The translations under genes and the position numbers were made by a program. Shown here piece by piece: positions 1-12,440 of a DNA stretch of 64,000 nt. Within the stretch, counting starts at the first letter, position 1. Each line of letters starts with the position of its first letter. The notes beneath the pieces are model-generated. The model was not told the origin of the DNA. It saw only the letters and a list, made by a program, of their open reading frames with translations, and did not search any database. Origin of the DNA: Selaginella moellendorffii (taxonomy: Eukaryota > Streptophyta > Lycopodiopsida > Selaginellales > Selaginellaceae); the NCBI RefSeq assembly GCF_000143415.4, contig NW_003314274.1:215185-279184 (forward strand), in the 5' to 3' direction.

Positions 1-1140
1 TTTGGTGTTAAATTAGCTTTGAGTTTGTTCAGAAAAATAGTGGTTTAAGATAATATGGCAATCTTCGTATAAATACCAAGGTATATTTTTGTAGTGAATC
101 CTTAATAAGAGTTTTCTGGAGTTTTTTATGAATAATAATAAAAAAATTGAAATGTTTCGAAAGTCTCAAAAGTAATATCACATCAAAGAATCAACTTTAT
201 CTATATTTCCAAGATTGAAAGGCAATCTCACACAAGAGAATGGTAGCATGCTAACATGCCCTGCCACTATAATGTGGTCTATATTTCTTTGTAGTCTATT
301 TCCCTAGAAATTTGACATGTGTAGAAAAGAATATATATATATATATATATATAGCAAAGTAGAATTTCATTAGCATGTATATACATGATAATCTAGAATT
401 CCAGAAGCCCTTATGTTTACAAGCAAGTTATGATTATGAAACCCTATTTCTAAGATTGACATTTCAAGAATTTGAGTATTGTTAGTGTCATAATAAATAG
501 ACCTCTTTCCAAAGACTAAAACTTAGTATATAAATTATCCAGAAAAGCTATAGTCATCATAGTTTTCTTGTTCTCCTTGAGCTCCTTGGAAGTTTGTACA
601 AAAATGGCTCTAAGGAAAGTCACTACTATTCGTATTTGGCCCTCCAGCAATTCATATCAATCTCCACCTCCATCCCCAAGTTCTACTAACATTCCATCTT
701 CACCTCCACATAACAATCCTTTTTTTATTAAGGGCTCTAGTGAAGTTGAATTAGATCTCCCTATGTATAAAATTCTGAATCTTGCTACTAGAGAGGGATT
801 GCTTCTAGCGCTTCAAAAGCAATGTTACATGTTTTTCAAGATCTTTCTCTTAATATGGTAATACTACTTGAAAGCACAAAACACTATTACATTTAATGTT
901 TAATATGATATTTTTTTTGGACAAAACAAATGGCTCTATGGGTTTACAAACTTTTCTTGAGCATTGTAGCAATTGCCTAATAATAGGTCTAGAAAATATA
1001 CACATTTGGGTGTACAATAAATTCAAGAATGAGTTACAAACACATACCCACTATTGCTTCATGGTGAGGAACAACATCCTCTTAGGAAACATTGCAACAA
1101 ATAGTGAGAACTATGGAGTTTTTAGGCTATATAATGGAAT
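1..1140. repeat. Decayed AT-rich repeat, inverted partner of 8.9-10 kb
   Basis: No credible gene is seen. Read in reverse complement, several blocks match 8880-9960: about 890-1100 against 8900-9090 (the segment around TGGTGAGGAACAA), 700-850 against 9130-9260, and 170-400 against 9570-9800. The two stretches are therefore old inverted copies of one repeat family, diverged by many substitutions and indels. Short open frames inside have no recognisable domain. Confidence 0.55.
331..353. repeat. (AT)n microsatellite
   Basis: Uninterrupted AT dinucleotide run inside the decayed repeat. Confidence 0.9.
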
Positions 1141-3099
1141 GTAAGATCTAGAATTAATAGTATTGTCACTTTTAAAAGAAAAAAAAATATAATGAAATGA
1201 TATTAGCTGTAGGTAATATACCTTATTCTAGACAGTGCTATCATATCACATACAATTGTTTACAAAATGTTGAAGGAGGAGATGGCAACACATAAGTGCA
1301 ACAAAGTGATGGTAACAGGTGAGAATGATACTTTGCAATTATGATACTATCACTGACATCTGACATTGTTATTGTCACTGACATCTAACACTTTCATAGA
1401 CATCTAACACATAATAAGTTTTTCATTTATGTAAGGATGCAATTAATTTTCTTCTGCCTCATCATCAACATATTGATTCCTTTTATGCTTCCTCCTATAT
1501 TGGTATTGTGGAGATTCACCTTGCATTTATTGAGCCATGGCTTCTACATAATTAGGGAGACTTCCAAAGCCTCAAATTCTAGAAACTCCAGATGACTATA
1601 ATCTATAAAATAGATTTAAACATTTATTGAAATCTTAATAAAAATAATTTAATTCCTTGAGGTTAGAGGCAACTCATGAAATCTTTTGAGCTGGTGTTTG
1701 AAGAAATGATGTTCTTCAATAGCAAACACTAACCTACCAGAGTTATGTGTTGCTTCCACTATAAAATTGCTACTTGTTGTGCAATTAATCACAACACCAT
1801 CTAATGGGCAATAGAGCTTAAGCAAGACTTGCATCTCCAATGGAGTTTGAAATTGATACCCTAAAAACACGTTGTGGATCTGTTCATCTACAAAGTTGGG
1901 TATAATGTTAGTGGAACTATTGTACTTAGATAAAACACATGTTGCATGTTTGCTATCACAAACCCATCATATATGTTTCTATAGAAGGTATGATAAGTCC
2001 ACATCATAACCTAGAAAATAAGAAAGTTTAGAAATTAGATAAAAATATATAATACATACTCACCTTTTTAATCTTCCCTTGGACGCCTCTAGTATTGACA
2101 CCAATAGGATCCATGATGCACCTAGAAGATAATGACTTAAAATGTACTTTTGTTGCATATGTCATATGTTATAGGCTCATACATTTAGTTAGGGTTGTTC
2201 GGTAGGATGAAGATGACATAGCTAACTTTGAGTATAAATGCTTCAGACAAAAGGAATGCATTGTGCATGTGGTCAGGTGTAAGAAAGTTCTAATCCTCAA
2301 CTTTCCCATCAATATTTAAAAGATTATCTGGAAAGTCGAAGAAAATAAAATCCACAACTAGGAGCAAGGGCTTTTATATCTTTTGGCACCAATGGTTAAA
2401 CTAACATTATATATATCTCTGTTCATGTTGTCTTTTGTGAAAGATGTTAACAATCTACTATAGAAGCCAATAAAAACACCTATAATGACTCGTTGTGTTA
2501 TTGGGGAAATAGGATGGACTTATAAAAGAGCTAAGTGAATGAAAAAAGCAATGAATAATATGCTACCATCATATGGCCTATTATTGATAAGAGTTCCTCC
2601 AACTCATCATTACAAGCATCTCTACAAGTTGGAATGAAATTATTACTAATAGTCATTGTTGCAAAAAAACATATATTACTACCTTTAGTTTATAAAATTT
2701 ACTTTTGCTTACCTTGAGGTTAACATGATATTCTATGAACCACATTATTTATTGGTGGAACTTGATTTAAATCTTGGTTGTTTGAAGGTTGAACTAGAGC
2801 CTGATCCTGGCTATTTAGTGATAGAATGCTAACTTGATCTGGAACTTCCTCATGCTCCTCTTCATCATCACTTGCATCACCATTATTGCCAATATTGACA
2901 ACTTCCTTCTAGTTTAGTGTAAGGGTCTCTTTCCTTAGAAGTTCCAACTCCCAAAGGCATTCTATCTTTCGTGCCTTTAGAACTCTCATAAATATTGTTA
3001 GGTACATTCCTTCATCTTTTTCACCCTTTGCAAAAAGTCAAGTGCAAACTGATACCTTAAATTGCATGTCTCTATATCGAAGAAACTTATAAACAATAT
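1141..3099. other. Gene-free AT-rich DNA
   Basis: Both strands hold only short, broken frames. An Asp/Glu-rich minus-strand stretch around 2750-2930 is interrupted by stops and could be a remnant of a repeat-encoded protein. No RNA gene or intact element is visible. Confidence 0.5.
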
Positions 3100-3103
3100 A
3101 TGT

Positions 3104-3391
3104 ATGCTTTATTTCGTTAAAGTGGGACTTATTCAGTAAAGTGGGACATTAATTAGCATGTGTCCACATGCCATTTCTTAGTACTTAATTAATATTTATT
3201 AATATTTCTATCAGTTTTTTAATTTATTTTTTTATATTTCACAATATTATAACACAAAATCATATGAAAAGTTTTTAATTTATAAATTATAAAGTTAAAA
3301 CTTCAATTTTTTATTGTTGTTATAAAAATGGCATGTGGCCATACACCATAAGTGGGATAATGAAAAGTCCCACTTTAACGAAATAAAGCAT
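3104..3391. mobile_element. 288-bp MITE, copy 1 (family of the 19-kb transposon)
   Basis: Non-coding 288-bp element with perfect 27-bp terminal inverted repeats beginning ATGCTTTATTTCGTTAAAG. It is flanked by the 4-bp target duplication ATGT (3100-3103 and 3392-3395). Copy 2 at 14,563-14,850 has the same length and differs at only a few positions, so both moved recently. The first and last about 45 bp match the ends of the 19-kb element at 35,116-54,291 with about four to six mismatches each. Near each end lies a copy of the 22-bp palindrome found throughout that element (about 3156-3174 and 3327-3350). Confidence 0.93.
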
Positions 3392-3439
3392 ATGTTTAAA
3401 AAAGATTTTAGAAATCATATTATACTTATAAGTTGTATG

Positions 3440-5350
3440 TCACATGAAATGAGGCTGAACATATTGGCAATCATAAATTGTTATGCTTGTAGACTTCTCT
3501 AGCAACCACCCATCTTCAATCCCTTCTAATGATGTATTGATATAAGTGTCAAAAGACATGAATGTGCCATCTGGATCGTCACTAATGTGTGGTGCCAAAA
3601 ACTTCTCACCTTCACTTATAGTTTGCATGATATAGATAACCCTTCTCATCATGTTCTCAAATAATTTTGGCAGTCCTTTTTCTCTGTTTATCAAATAGAC
3701 ATTGAGGAACTCTAGAGTTTCTATCTGTTGCCTATATGGAAGCTTCAATTTTACGATATTATAAATCATGTCATCTAAAGTTTTGTTCACTGCAAAAGTA
3801 ACATATGCATAATTAAGAAAAATGAAGTGTGATAAAAAACTTATATTCATAAGAAGAAATTTTAGCTATAGTCTCTAGCCACTTCTTTGGCCTACGGTTG
3901 TCTGCAATGCATATTAGTTTCTTCAACTTTGAAGATTTGCATGTTGAATTTTGTGCTTAATTTGAACAAACTCAACTAAGAGCTCTTCCTGACTCTTCTC
4001 CGGATATGCAAGTTCATAAGCATCTTGCTTGACCTTCACCAAAGGATAAAAACCAAAACAATTAAAAGAGGCCTTTATAAAATGAAAGGGAAAGATATAC
4101 CCTACACCACATAATGAGCATAAAATTGATTGGGTTGTTGAACTGAGTTGAGTGCGGACCACTCTTGAGCTCATGAGAGTTGAGCTCAATTTTCAATTAC
4201 AGTTTAATACAAATATTATAAATTTTAAAAAATTAAGGTTATAGAAAACCTAACTTTATACTATATTTTCATAACTCTCTACATTTTATATGGATAAAAC
4301 TATTTTAGAGGAGGCTTCTTGTCCAAGAATATAAATATTTACTATATGTTATTTTATTTAAGTTTGCCAAAACATAAAATAAAATGGTTCTAATGTTGAT
4401 AGTTTCAACTCTTGAAATCTTTCTTCTCAGGACTAAGAGCTGCAATATTCATCCCATTGCATAACACATCCAAACCATATAAAAGATAGAAAAAGAGGAT
4501 AATGAAAATAATGATCATATATTAGAGATAAACATAATAATAAAGGGTGCAACAATTTAGGTGAAAAAAAATGCCCTCCTATTTATTTAAAAAAATTACA
4601 ATTTCATGATTTTCAAGAAATGCCCTATTTATTTTCTAACTTTTGGTGGAAACAATGGCAACAATCAATACAACAGCATCTACACTCTTGCAACATATTG
4701 CAATATCATGGCCTCAAACTATTATGAAATATGTTTTGAGATTGTAAAGTCAAAAACAAAGACACACTAATATTACAGATAGTATTGTAAAAAGAAAACT
4801 TGGAACTATATGAAATGAAATGAATGTTTTATTATTAATTATATAAAGTATAAAAAGTGTATCTTATCGATAGAAAATAAATATCGATAGTATTATTAGC
4901 TCCAAAAGTCTTACAACTTAGCAATAGTAAATCTTGCTTGGTGTATATAAATGTCCACTTTAGGATCTTAGTGTAAAGTGTTGATGAAAATGTAATATAT
5001 ATATGCTTTCTATGCCTTCCTATATTTCTTGTGCTTAGTAAAGTTTGGTTATATGCAAGGAAAGTATTGAATAACAATTATGTACTCTCCATTTTCTATT
5101 TTGACAATGTGCAATATCTTGGAGCAAAATGATACTCAATATCAAGCCTGTGAGAGCTTTTCACTCTAAGATTTAGACCAATATCTTCACCAATAAAGAA
5201 AAAACAACACTTTGAGTGAATAGTTTTCATGTCACTAATAGAAGCATGAGAATTGTACTCCATAAATGTGCCACGAACCACTTTCTCAACTATAGTTGCC
5301 ACTTCTTGAGCTGTTGGAATCACCTTCCTCTTTATCCTATTGTGTAACAT
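3440..5350 (-). pseudogene. Fragments of a decayed repeat-encoded protein
   Basis: Three minus-strand open stretches (5350-5096, 4189-3923, 3850-3440; up to 136 codons) read more like protein than their surroundings, with mixed charged and hydrophobic residues. They are separated by stops and AT-rich DNA and match no family I recognise. They lie in or beside one of the large AT-rich repeat copies, so a dead transposable-element gene is the likeliest origin. This is inference; chance open frames are possible. Confidence 0.25.
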
Positions 5351-5660
5351 TTCAATAGAAGGCCTTGTTCCTAGTATCTTCCTTCTTTGAATGCTAATGC
5401 TTTTGAAGACTACTCTATAGCATATATCAAATCCAATAAATATGTTTTATACAAATTTATCTTCCTTTTCCCTGCTTCAAAATAATACTAACTCGAGTGC
5501 TTACTCTTGAAAAGATTCATAATTGGGGTGTATATGAGGTCCTCAAGTGGTTGGTTCTAATGAAAAAGACAACATTAAAATGCAACAAAAATAAAGAAGA
5601 AATAAGAGACTTCATCTCTTCTAACTACTCTATCCCACAAAAGGAAGTAGTATATCTTGG

Positions 5661-6803
5661 TGTCGCGAATGTGACTTTGGGTATCGAAAGTTACTTGTCG
5701 GCTAGTCCTTATAGACACTCTTTCCTTACTGCCACGACGGTAGGAGGTTAGTATTGTTAAACCCTTTATTAGTCCCTCTTGTGCTAATAGAGTTAACTGG
5801 GCATTTCGAGTGTACTTAGACCGGACAAGCATAAGGATGGAATTCCTACCTGTTATTAGCTAAGCATACTTAGTCCGGTAAGGAGTTCCCGTCTTGTTTT
5901 GTCTTGCACTTACTAGTGGCAAAAACCCTCGCATATTGAGATTAGTTCCTCAATATCACTAGATGATAGCTTACTCTATCTACCAAACACCCTTGCTATC
6001 ATGCCCTTTGTGTTAGTTTCATTTCGGTCCCAAATGCTATTTATGGAAAGTGTCCAGATTTGCTTATTTAGCATATCTACAAAATGTAGAAATTGTCCTA
6101 AACACAATGGTGTTTGTCCCATGTCTAAATTTGCATTCTAGTGCCATTCCATATTTAATAAGTTTCGAATTTGTCCCAAAGATTAACTCCTGATACTAAG
6201 GGAGGCTTGGGGTGAAAGCCCAAAGCGTGTGTTCCTCAAGTGGGGGGGGGCTATGGGGGGTTTCAAATGTATAATAAGGATAGTGGGTAGGTCGGGTATA
6301 GCTGATTAACCTGAGGCATAGTTTAGCTCCCGCTTGCATGCCTATCCTTGTTTTGCGTCGGGCTTGGGTCTAAGCCCAAGCTCCACTCCATACTAGCTGA
6401 TGGAGTACCCATGTCCTCGCATTAGGCCATCGGTATGCTGAAATAGCGCCAGACTCTGTTTAGCTCTGTTTTGTGTGCTGGTCCTGGCATTGGGATGTTG
6501 GATACTCTAGAACTGTTCTAAGTCGCTCCATGCCCTTGTCCCTTTGCTCCTTACGCTGTACGCTCAAGAGTTGCTTCGTGGTTCGGTTCTGTCACTCCTT
6601 AGCTACATGCTTGGGAGTTTGGCACCGTTCCTTCATTTAGTGGCCTAAGGCCATGAAACTTGGGTTCCACACCATTGTCCTTTGGACACGTGGCATGTGA
6701 CATGTGGCATTTATCATGTGGCACAAAGAGGGTTAGGTTCTGCTTCGTGGTTATCTTATAGTAAATCATCATAGGATAAATAGTCAAAACCACATGTGGT
6801 ACA
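5661..6803 (+). mobile_element. Solo LTR of a Ty3/gypsy family related to the 28.9-kb element
   Basis: Begins TGTCGCGAATGTGA, ends in ACA, and is flanked by the perfect 5-bp duplication CTTGG (5656-5660 and 6804-6808). The first roughly 750 bp align with the LTRs at 28,946 and 54,535, including a G run and the inverted repeat around GCTTGGGTCTAAGCCCAAGC. The 3' third differs and instead resembles the fragment at 20.6 kb. With no internal region and an intact duplication, it is best explained by LTR-LTR recombination. Confidence 0.85.
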
Positions 6804-8108
6804 CTTGGTCTTGTAATGGTACAACATAAAGGAAAATTCTTACAAAACCAACACTTGAATCCAATAATAACAGTATTACGGGGCAAGAGGATTGATTGTA
6901 GACTCTTCAAAAAATATAAAAATTCTAATAGCCTTTTGATTACATATTTCATCCCTGCAATCTAAATACCTACCATAGTGAATTATAAACATTGTTCAAA
7001 ATGTTGGAAGTGTGTGGTCTTGATTTTATACCAGTTTTAGACATCCTACTTAGTTTCCATCCCTTTTCGTTTAGAACTAATGTTGTTGATAAGAGGCTTT
7101 AGATCAAAGAAGATATTGTTGTTGTAGTAAGATGAAAGTTCATTCATGGGTCTATATAGAAATAAGTGTATGTTGACTGAGAAGTGGGAAAAATGGAAAG
7201 GATTACTAATAACTTTGAATATTATTGAAGATGAAGCTCATGAATTTGGGGCTGACACTAGCATAACTTTTCCACTTGAATTGGAAGAAGAGGAAATGAT
7301 GATGATTAACACTTTCTTCACATTCACTTTGGCTTAAACACTTTGATTGGAAATCCAACTTTGAATTCTGCAAATTTTATTATTATCCACCCTTGCCCAC
7401 TAGAAAGAAAAAAACACTGAGTAGCAACCATACTAGTGTTGTTGTGGATCACAACCTTTAACAAAATAGAGCCAAGATAAAGATTAAAATGGCAATATAA
7501 AAACTTTTAAAAACATGACTTTGAAAGAACAAAAGCAATGGATAATCTCTAAAATGTAGAAGAACCTTTTCATCCTTCTTTATAGGTTTTGGAGTTTTCT
7601 ATCTCCCTTATGCTACTTATAAAAATCTATAGTGAAACATAAATTGAGATTTAAGGAGAGCAATAAGAAGAAGAATAACAATGTACAAATAATTTAAATA
7701 CTATAGCATATCTAATATGTGTGAGTGTGATAGTATTATCATGTGTTTTGCTGTCTATTGCATGTACAAAAATCCAAGAAAAGGTTTTCAGCATGTGAAG
7801 TTTGATTGTTAGTGATGATAGTAATGACATTCTGCTTTGGCATGGAGATCCAAAATATCCGATCACGTGTAAAATATCAAAATCTTTAGTGTTAGATGAT
7901 GTCAGTAATGATAATTCTTCAATGACATAGTTTTGATTCTCAATATGCATTGAATTTTAGCGATATATGCAAATACTACTCAATGACATTTAGAGCATGT
8001 GCCTATAATTTATGTTTATACACAATATAAAACAAATTTATGGATGAGGATTCATCCATTCATATAAAATCTTGTTGAGAATGCATCCTTTCTATATAAT
8101 TAGGAAAA

Positions 8109-8111
<3 letters not shown>

Positions 8112-8183
<72 letters not shown>

Positions 8184-8190
8184 TATATAT
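8112..8190. repeat. (TA)n microsatellite
   Basis: Long TA dinucleotide run with one small interruption near its right end. Confidence 0.9.
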
Positions 8191-8274
8191 ACTATCATTT
8201 ATAAATTTTTAAAAAAATTAACATATAATATGAATGTATCTTATGTTAATAATAAAATAAAATAGGGTCAAGTA

Positions 8275-8470
8275 GTTTCTAGCCTCGAGGGCCCAAGGTT
8301 ATTCAAAGAACCTCGGGCCCCCGGACCTGGAAAGTGCTTGAGGTCCAGCTCGGGCTCCCCACGTCGGGCACTTTTTGGCCTCAAGGGCCCGAGGTTATTC
8401 AAATAACCTCGGGCCCCTGGACCGGGAAAGTGCCCAAGGCCCAGCTCGGGCTCCCCACCTCGGGTTGAAA
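8275..8470. repeat. GC-rich minisatellite with nested palindromes
   Basis: About two units of roughly 100 bp, abruptly GC-rich within AT-rich flanks. Each unit contains GAGGTTATTCAAATAACCTC or a near copy, extended by GGGCCC blocks into a longer palindrome. Each unit also repeats a 'gtgcc..aggtcCAGCTCGGGCTCCCCAC..TCGGG' pattern. The same array type occurs at 11.7-12.1 kb at the corresponding place of the inverted copy. Confidence 0.8.
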
Positions 8471-11380
8471 ACTATTACTGACATTATTACTGACATTTTG
8501 ATATATGACAAGATTGTTTTCTCAAATAAAGATTCATTTAACTTGTTAATATTATATTCCATAATGCAAATTGGTATTCTCACATGCAACTATCAATTTG
8601 TAATGCTTGTGTATTACTATCTCATCCTTCAATATCTTGTCAACAATTATATATGAAGTGATAACACCCTTTATATAGTAGTTGCAGTAGTGCTTAAGAA
8701 AACTATAAAAGCCTAACCCAAGAAAAAAAAGGCATATTAGGCATCTTAGTATCAAACTCTCAATTTTTTCATTAATTCCCACTAAATCAAGAATGAATTC
8801 TTCTATGGATTGGGTGTAGTAGATTTCAACTTAAGGAAACTCCCCATCATTAACTTTGTTAATAGCTTAAAAAACCTATATTTTACACTAACCAATGCAT
8901 TATTTCCGAAGGGGATATTATTCCTCACCATGAAGCAATAGTGGGTATGTGTTCATAATTTAATTTTGAATTTATTGTACATCCACACTTTTAGACCTGT
9001 TGTTAGGCAATTGCTATAGTGCTTAAGGAAATTTTGTAATGAAGACATTTTTCTTGTCCAAAAAAACAGTAGCATACTAGACATTGAATATAATAACAAT
9101 TTGTGATTTTAAGCAATTTTGACATATTAAGAGCATGATCTTGCAAAAACATGTGGCACTACTCTTGAAGTGTTGGAGGTATCCCTCTCTAGTAACAATA
9201 TTCAAAATTTTGTATATAGAGAGCTTTAGTTCAACTTCATAAAAACCCCAATAGAAAAAAGATTGTAATGTGGTTATAGTGGAGGTGAATGTGGAATGTT
9301 GGTAAACTTTAGGGATGAAGGTGGAGACTAATATAAGGTGTTAGGGACTCATGTACAAGTAGCAATGACTTTCCTTTGAGCCATTTCTATATTAAAGTTT
9401 TTAGGAGTGTAAGGATAATAAAAATACTATAATAACTAACTTTTCTTGGCATTTATATATTAATTTTTAGTCTTGGGAATGAGGTTTATTTATTATGACA
9501 TTAATAATACTCAGATTCTTGAAATGTCAATCTCAAAAATGAGATTTCATAATCATAGTCTACTTATGAATAGAAGAGCTAGAATTCTAGATACACATGC
9601 TAGAATATTTATCATTCTAATGACCATCTATATATATTCTTTTCTACACATGCCAACTTTCTAGAAAAATACACAATAGGGAAATATAAACTATATTATA
9701 GTAGCAGAATACGCAAGCACGTAGGCCCATATACATTCTCTTATATGAGATTATCTTTCAATCTTGGAAATGTAAATAAACTTGATTCTTTGATGTGATA
9801 TCACTTTTGAATCTTTTAAAAGATTTTGATTTCTATTATTATTATTCACAAATGACTCTCGAAAAATGCTAGTGAGGATTCATCCCAAAATATACCTTAG
9901 TCTTCTCATATAGGAGGATTGCGCTATAGGAAGGCAAGTAGAGTTGTTTTATATGAATTAATATATAAATTACTCTATAGAAAGCTCTATAGAGTAGATT
10001 TGTTGGTTTTTTTTTTTTTTTTTGCTATGTTCATTTCTTCATTTCTTTTGTTCTAGACTATTGTTGTAAAAGTGATAATAGCCTTTACATTCCCAGGGTG
10101 GGTAATAAGGACTAAGAGTGTAATATGAAGATTATGATAGTGAAAGGAAATTAATATTCTTACATTGATTTTCCCTATTTATAGATTTTTTATTTTACTT
10201 AAAAACTCTAGAATGAATGAATAGTACCAATATACACTATTAATGGCTACCCTTTAAAAAATTTATCTTGATTCATATTTAGGATTTTTTAACAAATTGC
10301 AAGAAAATCAAATTATGATAGTTGTAAAGATAGTCTTTAGTAGGTTCTTATGAACTTTATCTTTTTTAAATAACTCAATTTAGTAGAAACTTTTGACCTA
10401 GGTATTTATATATTTTAATATTTTAAAGTTTGTCAGAACTTTAATTTTTTTAACATAGATTTTCTTTGTAAGAGTTATAGTTGACTACATTGACTTATAT
10501 TGACTTGCGCTGAATTGAGCTCAACTCAAGTTTGGACCATCCCTATTGAGTTGTATCATCATTTCAAGTGCATGAGTGCCAAACAAATGTTACGAGATCA
10601 TGACTATAATGTTGGTAGATGTCATCCTCACTAAAAAAATCAGAGTTGCTCAATGTCATGAACAAGGTTTTGCTTTTAAACATCAAACTACCTAGGCCTA
10701 TATGGAGTTAGAAGTGAAATTATAAAACTTACACATTGATCTTTTGGCAAGCCAAGATAAATTTATTGACATCTAGAGGTCCCCTTGTATAGATATAGCT
10801 GACTAGAATGTTGATATGGTAGACAAGATCATTGCGAAAATGATCGTCAATACACTTCATCTAAGCCCCATATTAATGGTTATTGTCAATAATTTGGAAC
10901 ATTGTCCCTGCAAGCTATTGAGTCTTAGGATGTCTAATAAGTATATTATCAAATTTCAGGGATTTCCTCCTCTAAATAGGATCCCAACTATTCACAATCT
11001 TAGATGTAATGGTAATGATCTCTATTGTTCCTAGCTTGTAAAAAGAAACTAAAAACATGTCAATATTTGTTATGAGGCCATTCTATTTGAATAAGCTGTA
11101 TATATCTGGATTGACATACTTGAATGTTGTGCACATAAAGTTCGTCTGCTGCAAATAGCAAAGGGGGATTTCTCTGATCAAGTCATAAGGACTTGGCTAT
11201 TTAAGCACCTCAAGTGTTTGGTGAATTATTTTTTCCATTGTCCACATAACAATCTCTTGGAAATGCTTCTCCACCACATTGTTAGGAAGGTTTGCAACTC
11301 TTTCAGCTCTAAGCTGTTCATCAAATTCCCTATTGTGAACATTACTAGATTGCCTAACTTCAAGGATTTATGCTGGTGGT
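8471..11380. other. Gene-free AT-rich DNA
   Basis: Contains the second arm of the 1-1140 inverted repeat (about 8880-9960), a T run at 10,005-10,023, and scattered decayed repeat sequence (10,370-10,560 resembles 4.2 kb and 20.5 kb). No convincing coding region or RNA gene is visible. Confidence 0.5.
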
Positions 11381-11386
11381 GGGCCA

Positions 11387-11515
11387 ATGAGGAGTAAAGG
11401 TGGTGGTAGCAAGGGTGGAGGCAATGGTGGCAATGGCGATAGTAATGGTGGTGGTGGTGATAACAGTGGTGGAGGTGGCGATGGCAGTAGCAATGGTGGT
11501 GGAGGCAATGGATCT
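11387..11515 (+). repeat. GGN/GGTGG low-complexity tract
   Basis: Imperfect trinucleotide repeats (GGTGGT, GGCAATGGT) that would encode a Gly/Asn/Ser-rich stretch on the plus strand. The frame has no recognisable domain on either side, so I treat it as simple sequence within repeat DNA. Confidence 0.6.
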
Positions 11516-11734
11516 CTAACCAATTGCATCTCTATTGATATGCCAATGGATATATCAATTATAACATCTTTATTCCTATTTTCGTGTTTTTTCCTGGCTC
11601 CAACAACTTTTTTAAGTGGTACTATTTTCCTTTTTTACAAGAGAAGAAATTTTGTTAGTCAAACTAAACAAAGATAATAAAAAATTCAAACAGTCAAAGA
11701 TTAAAAAAAAATCAAGTGGGCGCAAAGTCCATCT

Positions 11735-12130
11735 TGGGCACTTTGGGTGTCTAGAGGACTGAGGTTATTCAAATAACCTCAGCCCCTCAGGCCACCAAAA
11801 TACCTGAGGTCAAACTCAGGCCCACCACCTCGGGCACTTTGGTGGCTAGAGGGGCCAAGGTTATTTGAATAACCTTTGCCCCCTAGGTAGCCAAAGTGCC
11901 TGGGGTGGCCAACCTGAACTCAACTTGGGGCACTTTGGAGGCTCAGGGGGTTGAGGTTATTCAAATAACCTCTGCCCCCCAAGCGGTTAGAGTGCCCGAG
12001 GTGGATAGTTCGAGCTCGACCTTTGGCACTTTAGAGGCATCATGGGCCGAGGTTATTCATATAACCTCTGCCCCCCAGGTGGCCAAAGTGCCTAAGGTGG
12101 CTAGACTGAACTTGACCTCGCTAGAAGAGG
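11735..12130. repeat. GC-rich minisatellite with conserved 20-bp palindrome
   Basis: About four tandem units of roughly 90-100 bp. Each centres on GAGGTTATTCAAATAACCTC or a one- to three-base variant, with flanks such as GGGCACTTTGG and CCAAAGTGCC that are themselves inverted. The flanks vary more than the core. It has the same architecture as 8275-8470. Confidence 0.85.
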
Positions 12131-12189
12131 AGCAGGAAGAAAAAGTATAGAAGTAATCAAATGGAAACTCATCCTTGGTGGCATTGTTG

Positions 12190-12440
12190 CTTAGCTTCCA
12201 GATCTCTTGATCCTGCTGAATCTTTCACACTTTCAATCAACTTGCACATTTGATCTTTTGCACTTTTGATCTCTCTTAATCTCAACTCATATTCACATTT
12301 GTGCGCTTCATCTCCTACACTCTCCTGTGCTTGATCTCTCGCACTCTCCCACTCTTGATCTCTTGCAATCTCCCGCACTCAATCTCTCACACACTCTCCC
12401 ACCCTCAATCTCCTGATCTCTCGCATGCTCCACCTAATCT
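12190..12440. repeat. Degenerate CT-rich tandem repeat
   Basis: Roughly 20-bp units resembling TTGATCTCTCGCACTCTCC repeat imperfectly about ten times. They are followed by degenerate CCCTAACCCTAA-like pieces at about 12,453-12,490. No coding signal. Confidence 0.6.

Larger units (their letters stand above)
4500..8470. repeat. Large AT-rich repeat, copy 1 (inverted partner of 11.7-19.9 kb)
   Basis: Matching blocks in reverse complement to the second copy: 4500-4640 against 19,830-19,940; 5600-5655 against 18,690-18,750; 6840-7140 against 18,340-18,690; 7640-8100 against 12,660-13,260; and the GC-rich minisatellite 8275-8470 against 11,735-12,130. The order is preserved once the solo LTR here and the gypsy element in the other copy are removed. 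The family is old and heavily mutated, and no coding domain is recognised. Confidence 0.6.

Noticed and set aside
568-861. 97-codon Pro/Ser-containing frame
   Set aside because: Falls in the decayed inverted repeat; the partner copy at 9.1-9.3 kb does not preserve the frame.
11735-12130. CRISPR-like array
   Set aside because: Repeats are imperfect, palindromic and GC-rich with similar rather than unique spacers; the genome is eukaryotic. A minisatellite explains it.
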